From NCBI GenBank assembly GCA_017353855.1, contig JAFMSA010000063.1, forward strand, positions 1-12,261: DNA of 12,261 bases, in the 5' to 3' direction. The position numbers were made by a program, and so were the translations under genes. This DNA is from Alphaproteobacteria bacterium. GTDB taxonomy: Bacteria; Pseudomonadota; Alphaproteobacteria; ATCC43930; CGMCC-115725. This document shows, piece by piece, positions 5,909 through 12,261 of the stretch; the first letter of the stretch is position 1; the number at the start of each line of letters is the position of its first letter. Under the pieces are notes generated by a model. It searched no databases. It was given only the letters and a program-made list of their open reading frames with translations, and was not told where the DNA came from.

Positions 5909-6636
5909 TGGAAGGGTATCACCGTACGCGGCTTGCATTTGACCCGAGACGCGATATTGTATGGCGCAGCCTGTGGACCTTTTATTTCAGTAGAATAATC
6001 TCGCTAGACGATTGTGTCCTCGACCTTGGTTGCGGTTACGGAGAATTTATAAACAATGTCGTCGCTCGACGCCGAATCGCGGTCGATGCTTGGGATCATT
6101 TCCCGGAATATGTCGATCCAGATGTAGAGCGGATAGTCGGAAGCGTAACGGATCTCGATTTCATCGCACCGGGAGCGATCAATTTCGCGTTTGCCAGCAA
6201 TCTGTTCGAGCACCTTTCGCACGAGGATTTTACGCGTGTGCTCCAGACATTGCGCAGCAAGCTGGCCGAGAACGGGACACTCAACATCTTGCAGCCCAAC
6301 TATCGCTATGCGTATCGGGAATATTTTGATGATTACACGCATATCTCAGTGTTTTCGCACATCAGTATGGCCGACTTCCTCGGCGCAAATGGATTTAATG
6401 TGTTCGAGGTCCGGCCCCGCTTCTTGCCCCTGACGGTTAAATCACGGCTGCCGGTATCGCCTTGGCTTATCAGAGCTTACCTGGCCTCGCCGATCAAACC
6501 GCTAGCCAAGCAAATGCTGATCCGGGCCAGTGTTTCGCGCAGCCACAGCCGGTCTGTTCAGTCGGGCACCGAGGATCGCGAGCTGCGGCCGCGGAAGGCG
6601 GCTTCTCGGGTCTGTTCGCGGTCCGGCGCCGCGTAG
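5908..6636 (+). CDS. Class I SAM-dependent methyltransferase
   Basis: About 242 residues from the ATG that overlaps the glycosyltransferase stop (TAATG at 5906-5910). An in-frame ATG at 5893 and TTG at 5857 are possible but lie inside the previous gene. The Rossmann methyltransferase motif I is VLDLGCGYGEF (37-47). An acidic residue ends the second strand (AVDAWD, Asp60), and FAFASNLFEHLS (about 93-104) is the post-motif II/III region seen in Methyltransf_11/23-like proteins; NGTLNILQPNYRY is the motif III strand. HISVFSHISMADFL follows the pattern of glycan-cluster methyltransferases. It probably methylates a sugar or glycan intermediate made by its neighbours. The last 35-40 residues (from about SVSRSHSRS) are Ser/Arg-rich low-complexity sequence unlike the rest and may be read-out after a frameshift. 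Substrate unknown. Confidence 0.85.
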   Translation: MEGYHRTRLAFDPRRDIVWRSLWTFYFSRIISLDDCVLDLGCGYGEFINNVVARRRIAVDAWDHFPEYVDPDVERIVGSVTDLDFIAPGAINFAFASNLFEHLSHEDFTRVLQTLRSKLAENGTLNILQPNYRYAYREYFDDYTHISVFSHISMADFLGANGFNVFEVRPRFLPLTVKSRLPVSPWLIRAYLASPIKPLAKQMLIRASVSRSHSRSVQSGTEDRELRPRKAASRVCSRSGAA

Positions 6637-6753
6637 CCGGTTTGCCACTGTCCAGCGATGTTCTGCTGTTTACCCCAGCGCTGCCTCTGGAATTCCGGGG
6701 TTGGTGCCGCAAGCGGCCGGGAACTCGATTGATACCACTGAACCTGATCGACC

Positions 6754-8538
6754 ATGATTGACGAACAGAAAATTGTCAGCAGGCGGACGAGCCTGACCCG
6801 GCGCGTTCGTGATGCCGTGCTGGTGCAATTGCCGGCGTGGCAGCTGCTCCTTCTCGCTGCGTGCATCGGTGCCTTATGGGCGGGTAGCATATTCGATTGG
6901 GACTTAGTCACTGGGCGGCACGCGTTCTGGCTATTCCCTCGGGGAATCATAGGCGGAATGCACGGGGAGAACGACATGGCAGCTCCTTTTGCTGCCTATC
7001 TCTATTACCTGCAGAGTCCGTGGCATCTTCCGCTTTTTTATCTCCACACGCTCGGCGCACCGGCCGGTGTGAACGCGATCTTTACGGATTTCGTGCCAAT
7101 TGTCGCGCTCATGGGCAAAGTGATCCACGGCATCACTGGCGTCGTGGTCAACCTCTATGGTGCCTATTTCTTCTTATGCTTTGTACTCTCCGGCATAGCG
7201 ATGACGGCCTTGTTAATTGCCGCCAGGGTTCGCTACGCCCTAGCTGCAATGGTGGGCGCGGTTTTTGCCGGCACTGCGCCGATTTTATTGTGGCGGTGGG
7301 GTCACATGCCTCATACCTCACAGTTTCTGCTCATTGGTGCGCTGGCACTCTACCTTTTTTCGTTGCAGAAGCGTGCCTGGCGCGGCGTACAGGCAACCTG
7401 GATTGCTTATCTTACCCTCGCGTATCTAACCAACATTTATCTCTTCGCAATGGTGGGCACGGTCTGGCTCTGCGCGCTCATTCAGCGGCGACTCAACGGG
7501 CTGGCGCAGACGCAGGAGGTGCTCGCGAACGGGGTACTAGCAGTAGCGCTCGTGTCAATGGTCATCGCCGTAGGGGGTCAGTTCGGGTCTGGAGGCCAGC
7601 TCCCCTTTTCGCGCGATTACGGACAGGCTTCGATGAATCTCCTTTCGCCATTCGTACCCCAGGAGAGCGGCTGGTTCCCTGGTTTGGGCGGAGCCATCGA
7701 CGCGACCGGCTTTCAATACGAGGGCTTCAACTATCTCGGCCTCGGACTGCTGCTTGCCACTGTGCTCATCCTGCCGGCCGAGCTGCGCTGGCTGAGGAGG
7801 AACCTGAAGCGGCATGTGGCGCTACTTGTGGCCTTCACAGCCTTCACGGCATTCGCGGTCTCGAATCGGGTATTTGTCGGCCACTGGCTGCTGTTCGAAT
7901 TGCCGATACCGCACTACCTCGATCGGCTCCTGGGAATTTTTCGCGGCAGCGGTCGATTTTTCTGGTTGATCTACTACGCGCAGATGGCGATCGTCCTCGT
8001 TCTGGGCTTCCGTCGCGCGCAGCCGACTATTGCTCTGTGCCTGGCGGGCGCGGCGATCGTTCAGCTGTATGACGTGCAGCCCCTCAGAGAGCAGATTATT
8101 GCCAGCATCGCCGCTGCGCCCGGTCCCGAGATGTTCGATCCAACGCAACTGGCGCGAGTGATCGCGGGGGCACGCCAAGTGGACGTCGTTCCCAGCTTTC
8201 AATGTAGCGACTGGAAGAGGGATCTGACGCGGGCGAACGCGGAGATCATGCTCGCAAGTGCACGCGCGAACATTCCCATCAATTCCGTTTATCTGGCCAG
8301 ATATTCCTATGGCCTCACGATCGGAGACGTGCTGCGCCAGCCATCACACGCCGGCGAAATGTTGGTGGTTCGTCATGAGGATTACTGCAGGCAGGAAATG
8401 GAACGGGCGCGAAGCGGCGGCGGTCGTCCAGGGGACGTCGTTATACTCCTCTCGGATCAACCGCGGCCGGAAGACATCGTCGCTGGCGTCGTGTGCGCCC
8501 CTCTGTCTTGGGCGCGATACTGCCGTAGGGTGAACTAA
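6754..8538 (+). CDS. Multi-pass membrane protein, DUF6311-like (GT-C glycosyltransferase-like)
   Basis: A 594-residue integral membrane protein with about ten hydrophobic segments between residues 28 and 450, then a soluble C-terminal portion of about 130 residues, probably periplasmic. The sequence suits the DUF6311 group: a first helix, then WLFPRGIIGGMHGENDMAAPFAAYLYY, WHLPLFYLHTLGAPAGVNAIFTDFVP and LLWRWGHMPHTSQFLLIGALALYL. Short loops with charged and aromatic residues after the first helix recall GT-C enzymes, which take sugars from polyprenyl-phosphate donors. The acidic Glu72/Asp74 (GEND) and Asp112 (FTDF) could be catalytic, but this is a guess. It follows the methyltransferase by 117 bases with no clear ribosome site before the ATG, and the GT2 gene upstream could supply its donor. 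The C-terminal part has cysteines (QCSDW, DYCRQ, VCAPL, RYCRR) that might pair. Family assigned from memory; activity inferred. Confidence 0.78.
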   Translation: MIDEQKIVSRRTSLTRRVRDAVLVQLPAWQLLLLAACIGALWAGSIFDWDLVTGRHAFWLFPRGIIGGMHGENDMAAPFAAYLYYLQSPWHLPLFYLHTLGAPAGVNAIFTDFVPIVALMGKVIHGITGVVVNLYGAYFFLCFVLSGIAMTALLIAARVRYALAAMVGAVFAGTAPILLWRWGHMPHTSQFLLIGALALYLFSLQKRAWRGVQATWIAYLTLAYLTNIYLFAMVGTVWLCALIQRRLNGLAQTQEVLANGVLAVALVSMVIAVGGQFGSGGQLPFSRDYGQASMNLLSPFVPQESGWFPGLGGAIDATGFQYEGFNYLGLGLLLATVLILPAELRWLRRNLKRHVALLVAFTAFTAFAVSNRVFVGHWLLFELPIPHYLDRLLGIFRGSGRFFWLIYYAQMAIVLVLGFRRAQPTIALCLAGAAIVQLYDVQPLREQIIASIAAAPGPEMFDPTQLARVIAGARQVDVVPSFQCSDWKRDLTRANAEIMLASARANIPINSVYLARYSYGLTIGDVLRQPSHAGEMLVVRHEDYCRQEMERARSGGGRPGDVVILLSDQPRPEDIVAGVVCAPLSWARYCRRVN

Positions 8539-8551
8539 GCTCGGGGCGAGG

Positions 8552-8571
8552 GCCTGCCTGACGTTGCAGGC
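8552..8571 (+). terminator. GCCTGC/GCAGGC hairpin after the membrane protein gene
   Basis: A perfect 6-bp stem, GCCTGC (8552-8557) and GCAGGC (8566-8571), with an 8-base loop lies 13 bases after the stop of the large membrane protein gene. More GC-rich dyads follow (GCCTT/AAGGC near 8577, CGCCGGCG near 8593). It may end the plus-strand cluster transcript. No T-run is present. The remaining bases up to 8778 hold nothing I can assign. Confidence 0.4.
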
Positions 8572-8778
8572 ACCGGCCTTCAAAGGCGGGAGCGCCGGCG
8601 TTGGTGCGCCAGCTGACGACAACGAGACGTAGCCCCGCGAACAGCCGCGGTGATCGCCTGATCGAGTGCTGCAGGTTCGTGAGCTATATGTTGCAGTACG
8701 CTGATCCCGGCGCGAATGAAAGTGGACCCACGCGACGTTGGCAGTTCTTACCTCCGGTAGATTTCACAGACGCGAAGT

Positions 8779-9363
8779 TCAGCCGGTTTTAGCAGAAGCC
8801 ATGGGTTCATATTGAAAAAACGCCGGCAGCTCGGCCAGGAGTGGCTGTCGGCGGTCCTTGTCGGAAACGATCGCTCGCTCCTTGTCCACCGACCACTCGA
8901 TCCCCAGTGCGGGATCATTCCACAGCAGGCCGCGATCGTGGGCTGCCGAGTAGGGCCGGTTGACCTTATAGAAAACCTCGGTTCCTGGCGCGAGCGTGCA
9001 ATACCCGTGCGCAAATCCTTCCGGAATATAGACCTGGTTCCACAACTCGGCGCTTAGCCGAATGCTCGCATGCCGGCCGAAAGTCGGCGAGCCGTGGCGA
9101 AGGTCGACCAGAACATCCTGCACCGCGCCGCGAAGCACCCGGACGAGCTTGGCTTGTGCGAGGGGCGGGATTTGGAAATGCAGTCCCCGAACCACCCCCT
9201 GCTCGACCGAGCGCGTGTGATTGTCCTGGATGAATTCGGTGCCGATGCCGGCGGCCGCGAAACTCTCACGGCTGTAAACCTCAGAGAAGAAGCCGCGTTC
9301 GTCGACGTGCTGTCTCGGACGAAGAACGCTGACTTCGGGAAAAGGCCTATCGATCAATTCCAT
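8779..9363 (-). CDS. rfbC: dTDP-4-dehydrorhamnose 3,5-epimerase (RmlC/RfbC)
   Basis: A 194-residue cupin of the RmlC family, which epimerises C3 and C5 of dTDP-4-dehydro-6-deoxy-D-glucose on the way to dTDP-L-rhamnose. Landmarks are DERGFFSEVY (21-30), FIQDNHTRS, VVRGLHFQ with Arg59 and the catalytic His62, AKLVRVLRGAVQDV with Lys72, VYIPEGFAHGY, and Tyr132 in FYKVNRPYS. His62 and Tyr132 carry the same numbers as in Salmonella RmlC. Asp170 in SDKD is the likely partner of His62. I chose the ATG at 9361-9363 (MELIDRPFPEV), where the family normally begins; the frame also offers an ATG at 9408 that adds 15 residues. No rmlA, rmlB or rmlD is in the window; they may lie elsewhere. It is convergent with the glycosyltransferase cluster and divergent from the kinase gene. 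Confidence 0.95.
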   Translation of the reverse strand: MELIDRPFPEVSVLRPRQHVDERGFFSEVYSRESFAAAGIGTEFIQDNHTRSVEQGVVRGLHFQIPPLAQAKLVRVLRGAVQDVLVDLRHGSPTFGRHASIRLSAELWNQVYIPEGFAHGYCTLAPGTEVFYKVNRPYSAAHDRGLLWNDPALGIEWSVDKERAIVSDKDRRQPLLAELPAFFQYEPMASAKTG

Positions 9364-9512
9364 GCGCCACCCCAAGAAATCCCACAGATATTTTTCGACA
9401 GGATTCATTCAACCATCCCAAAGGATATCTTGTCGCACCGCTGCTGCGAGAACCGGCCCGCCGGTGCCTGATTTTGCCGCGATCGGCGGAGAGCGGGAAT
9501 GCCTCAATCCAG

Positions 9513-9561
9513 CGAAACCGCGACGATGCGAGCGGCCTTCGACGTTTCGACGGTTTCGTCG
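9513..9561. promoter_or_regulatory. Dyads between rfbC and the histidine kinase gene
   Basis: A perfect inverted repeat CGACG-GTTT-CGTCG lies at 9548-9561. A second overlapping pair, CGAAACCG (9513-9520) and CGGTTTCG (9551-9558), spans 46 bases. They sit in the 237-base divergent interval, 40 to 90 bases before the kinase start, and could be an operator or leader hairpin. No promoter hexamers were convincing. Confidence 0.3.
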
Positions 9562-9600
9562 TAAAATGGCGGGTGTGCACCGAACGAGAACGATGGCAGG

Positions 9601-11568
9601 ATGAGGCTTGCCCACCGGCTGGCCCTACGTTTTTCCGGGGCTGTAACCACGGCGATCAGGCGCGCCCGCTGCTTTGGGGCGTTTGCCCGTGAGACGCTTC
9701 GCCCCGGCTTCGGGGCTGGTCGGCCGAGGACCGGCCTGATCGGTCCGGATCCCAGCGCCGGCGGCGGGCCCGGGGCGGCCCTCGCGGGGCGCCCGCGACG
9801 GGGACTGAATTGGCCGTTGCGCCTGCTCCTTGCGGCCTCTCTCGCCGTGCCTCTCCTGTTGCTCGCGGCGGCGGCGTGGCAAAATTTTCGGCTCGTTCAG
9901 GTACAGGCCGAGCAGCGGGTGAGGATAGGAGCCGGCCAGCTGCACGAGCACGTTGTCAGCGCTATGGAGACCTATGCGCTGGTGCTGGCCTGGATCGACG
10001 ACCGGATCCGTGGGCTCGATTGGGACCAGATCGAGCATGACGAAGGCCTCCACCGCTTTCTGTCGGATATCGAGGCGCTGCCTCAGATCGGCGTCGTTTC
10101 GATCATTGATGCCCAGGGACGCGTCCGGGCGAGCGGCGATTCCATTCGGCCAGCATTCGCGGATGCTTCCGGCCGCGGTGCGTTTGTTGCACAAAAAGAA
10201 CGGGATGCTGGCATCTTTATCGGCCTCGAACACACCAATCAGCGAATGGGGGTGTCGGATTTCGACATCAGTCGTCGGCGATCGACGCCCGACGGACGCT
10301 TTGACGGGGTGATTGTCGTCTCTGCGAGCCGCGACTATTTCAGCGACTTCTTCAGGACTGCGTCCCGAGGCGAGGACTTCTCCGCATCGATGATGCGCAG
10401 CGACGGGACGGTCCTCATGCGCTATCCAAACGTTCCCGGGCCGCTCGTCTTCAGTCCCGACACGCGCGTTATGCAGGCGATTGCCACTAAGCCGGATCGC
10501 GGCTCGTTTTGGGGTACCGGAAGCGTGGACGGCATCGGGCGGCTGTTCGGATACCAGCGGGTCGGCGGCTATCCGCTCTATGTCGTGTTCGGCATACCGA
10601 CCCGGGCAATGCTCACGTCGTGGTGGGCCACTCTCGTAAATTATCTGCTGTTTGCGATCCCCGCCTCACTCGGCCTCTTCTACATGACGTTGTTCGCGGT
10701 CCGCCAGCTGCAGCAGCAGAGGATCGCGAGTTGGCGCTGGCAAACGACGGCGCGGCGCCTCAAGCGGGAAATGACGCGACGAAACCAGGCGGAGGCCGCT
10801 CTCCATCAGGCGCAGAAGATGGAGGCGCTGGGTCAGTTGACGGGCGGGGTGGCACACGATTTCAACAATCTGCTGACGGTTCTGCAGGGGTGCATGGAGG
10901 TGCTGAGCGGCAGGCAGGAGGATGAGAGGTTACAGGCCCGCGTCGACATGGCGCTCGCGACGATCGAGCGCGCCGAGAAGCTGACGGGCCAGCTGCTCGC
11001 CTTCGGCCGCCGGCAGCCGCTTACAGTCGCGCGCGTCGAGCTCAACGAGTTGCTGCATGGAATGGCCGAACTGCTCGGCCGTACCGTCGGCAGCGATGTC
11101 CGGATTGTCACCGATTTTGCGCGCGATCTGTGGCCCGTGGATGCCGACGCTACGCAGCTCGAGCTGGCGATGATCAATCTGGCGATAAATGCCCGCGACG
11201 CGATGCCCGCGGGCGGGGTGTTGCGCGTGCGCACCTTCAACACGAACCTGCCGCGGCGCCCGCCGCGCGAGGAACTGGGCGAGGGTGGCGATTTTGTCGG
11301 CCTGGAAATCTCCGATACCGGCACCGGAATGCCGCCTGAGATATTGGCGCGGGCATTCGAGCCGTTCTTCACGACGAAGGGGCCCGCAAAGGGCACCGGT
11401 CTCGGGCTCAGCATGGTTTACGGGTTTGCTCGCCAATCCGGGGGCTCGGCGGCGATCCGCAGCGAAGTCGGCGCCGGCACCGCGGTGACGTTGCTGCTGC
11501 CAAGAGCCAAGGGACATATGGCCGAGGAAGAGGACGCGAGAGTCTTGCCGCCGGCCGGCTCGGCGTGA
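9601..11568 (+). CDS. Membrane sensor histidine kinase with periplasmic Cache-like sensor
   Basis: A 655-residue two-component sensor kinase. After a Gly/Pro/Arg-rich stretch (about 1-68) comes a first membrane helix (about 71-93) and a periplasmic region (about 94-338) with the pattern of double-Cache/PDC sensors of alphaproteobacterial kinases (VSIIDAQGRVRASGD, GRFDGVIVVSASRDYFSDFF, DGTVLMRYPN, GYPLYVVFGIPT). A second helix follows (about 341-368). The HisKA domain has the phospho-acceptor His419 in GGVAHDFNNLLTVLQG. The HATPase domain has an N-box (NLAINARDAMP, 526-536), G1 DTGTGMP (572-578), F-box FEPFFTTK and G2 GTGLGLS (598-604). The HDFNNLL type often carries a C-terminal receiver domain; here the protein ends soon after the ATPase with an acidic/Pro-rich tail, so the partner regulator must lie elsewhere. 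The ribosome site before 9601 is poor, and a later start that drops part of the N-terminal stretch is possible. Confidence 0.92.
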   Translation: MRLAHRLALRFSGAVTTAIRRARCFGAFARETLRPGFGAGRPRTGLIGPDPSAGGGPGAALAGRPRRGLNWPLRLLLAASLAVPLLLLAAAAWQNFRLVQVQAEQRVRIGAGQLHEHVVSAMETYALVLAWIDDRIRGLDWDQIEHDEGLHRFLSDIEALPQIGVVSIIDAQGRVRASGDSIRPAFADASGRGAFVAQKERDAGIFIGLEHTNQRMGVSDFDISRRRSTPDGRFDGVIVVSASRDYFSDFFRTASRGEDFSASMMRSDGTVLMRYPNVPGPLVFSPDTRVMQAIATKPDRGSFWGTGSVDGIGRLFGYQRVGGYPLYVVFGIPTRAMLTSWWATLVNYLLFAIPASLGLFYMTLFAVRQLQQQRIASWRWQTTARRLKREMTRRNQAEAALHQAQKMEALGQLTGGVAHDFNNLLTVLQGCMEVLSGRQEDERLQARVDMALATIERAEKLTGQLLAFGRRQPLTVARVELNELLHGMAELLGRTVGSDVRIVTDFARDLWPVDADATQLELAMINLAINARDAMPAGGVLRVRTFNTNLPRRPPREELGEGGDFVGLEISDTGTGMPPEILARAFEPFFTTKGPAKGTGLGLSMVYGFARQSGGSAAIRSEVGAGTAVTLLLPRAKGHMAEEEDARVLPPAGSA

Positions 11569-11605
11569 AACTGTCCACTCCATGGATCCATTCGGAGGGA
11601 ACCAG

Positions 11606-12261
11606 ATGCGCATCGTTATTGTCGGTCAGCAGGCCTTTGGTAAAGCCGTCCTGGAGGCTTTTCTCGCGCGCGGCGACCAGGTGGCGGGCGTTTTCGCAGC
11701 GCCCGAAAGGCCCGGAGCGCGACCGGATCCGCTTGTCGTTGCGGCGCAGGAGCGTGGACTGAGCGTACACCGTCACGGGAGATATTCGAGCGACGAAGCC
11801 AAGCAGGCGTTGGCCGCGCTCAATGCGGACCTCGGCGTCATGGCCTATGTGACGCTGTTTGCGCCGCCCGAGTTTTGCGCGATCCCGAAACATGGAATGA
11901 TCCAGTTTCACCCGTCGTTGCTGCCGTTGCATCGCGGGCCCTCCTCGATTCCGTGGGCGATCATGCGTGGCCGCAGCGAGACCGGCCTGTCGATCTTCCG
12001 GCCGACCCCGGGCCTCGACGAAGGACCGGTGATCCTGCAAAAACGCGTCGCGATCGAGCCGGACGACACGGCGGGATCATTGTATTTCGACAAGATCTTT
12101 CCGCTCGGCGTGGAGGCGCTCGTGCAGGCCGCCGATCTCATCGTCTCGGGGCGGGCCACCGAAACCACGCAGGACGAGAGCCGTGCCACCTATGAGGGCT
12201 GGGTGCGCGAAGCCGAGTCGCGGATCAATTGGGCGACCCATGTCGATTTCATCTACGACCT
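11606..12261 (+). CDS. Formyltransferase-fold protein like the 10-formyl-THF dehydrogenase hydrolase domain (3' end outside window)
   Basis: An open frame from the ATG at 11606, preceded by GGAGGGA (11594-11600), continues past the window edge, giving 218 residues. The start MRIVIVGQQAFGKAVLEAF is that of the formyltransferase Rossmann-like domain. IQFHPSLLPLHRGPSSIPWAIMRG matches the catalytic loop of methionyl-tRNA formyltransferase, GART and ALDH1L1 (10-formyl-THF dehydrogenase). GLDEGPVILQKRVAIEPDDT, YFDKIFPLGVEALVQAADLI, and TYEGWVREAESRINW continue in the ALDH1L1 pattern. His102 and Asp138 are the conserved catalytic residues. The Asn of the usual N-x-H is Gln100, and in ALDH1L1, as I recall, that Asn is also replaced (by Ile). 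It therefore probably acts on 10-formyl-THF or as a sugar/acyl N-formyltransferase rather than as the housekeeping Fmt. It begins 37 bases after the kinase gene and may be co-transcribed. Whether an ALDH domain follows cannot be seen. Confidence 0.88.
   Translation, partial: MRIVIVGQQAFGKAVLEAFLARGDQVAGVFAAPERPGARPDPLVVAAQERGLSVHRHGRYSSDEAKQALAALNADLGVMAYVTLFAPPEFCAIPKHGMIQFHPSLLPLHRGPSSIPWAIMRGRSETGLSIFRPTPGLDEGPVILQKRVAIEPDDTAGSLYFDKIFPLGVEALVQAADLIVSGRATETTQDESRATYEGWVREAESRINWATHVDFIYD

Noticed and set aside
6897..8072. Plus-strand open frame (391 codons) inside the large membrane protein gene
   Set aside because: It is another frame of that gene; the membrane-helix pattern and family motifs exist only in the 6754-8538 frame.
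8716..8735. GAAAGTGGACCC-like sequence resembling insertion-sequence ends
   Set aside because: The similarity is short, and no partner end, target duplication or transposase is present.
8601..8792. 63-codon open frame downstream of the membrane protein gene
   Set aside because: No ribosome site, Arg-rich composition, and it runs into the end of rfbC; no evidence for coding.
1..12261. A defence system, prophage or CRISPR array
   Set aside because: No regularly spaced repeats, phage genes, toxin-antitoxin pair, nuclease or integrase motifs were seen on either strand; the content is metabolic, surface-glycan and sensory.

Overview
The window is GC-rich, densely packed bacterial DNA. Gene style, family content and the short inverted repeats of the CCTCACCCC…GGGGAGAGGG type between genes suggest an alphaproteobacterium, perhaps of the Hyphomicrobiales (Bradyrhizobium-like) or Rhodospirillales. 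This assignment is an inference from pattern, not from a marker gene. No rRNA, tRNA, CRISPR array or intact insertion sequence was seen. Nine complete protein genes and two genes cut by the window edges are supported, plus one small exported protein and one possible gene remnant.

Left part (1-2490, all plus strand): the end of a BNR/Asp-box repeat protein; a palindromic intergenic repeat; an HpcH/HpaI-family class II aldolase; alkB, whose GTG start overlaps the aldolase stop; and, 3 bases further, a small exported protein. The last three look like one translationally linked unit. From 2491 to 2779 there is no intact gene, only a possible decayed C-terminus of an SMP-30/gluconolactonase-like gene on the minus strand.

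Middle-left (2780-4632): a divergent pair. On the minus strand is a crotonase-fold protein that carries the catalytic set of 6-oxocamphor hydrolase (His122, His145, Asp154, Glu244) rather than that of enoyl-CoA hydratase. On the plus strand is a two-domain extradiol ring-cleavage dioxygenase with its His-His-Glu iron site. Together they suggest degradation of a cyclic or aromatic compound, with oxygenolytic ring opening and hydrolytic C-C cleavage. They share a 134-base control region.

Middle-right (4862-9363): a surface-glycan cluster. It has a GT2 glycosyltransferase with two N-terminal membrane helices, a SAM methyltransferase starting in a TAATG overlap, a large multi-pass membrane protein of the DUF6311 / GT-C-like type and, convergent to these, rfbC (dTDP-4-dehydrorhamnose 3,5-epimerase). 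The first three genes look less GC-rich and use more TTA, ATA and AGA/AGG-type codons than their neighbours, which would fit acquired surface polysaccharide DNA.

Right end (9601-12261): a membrane sensor histidine kinase with a large periplasmic sensor region and no receiver domain. It is followed after 37 bases by the start of a formyltransferase that resembles the hydrolase domain of 10-formyltetrahydrofolate dehydrogenase; this gene runs off the window.
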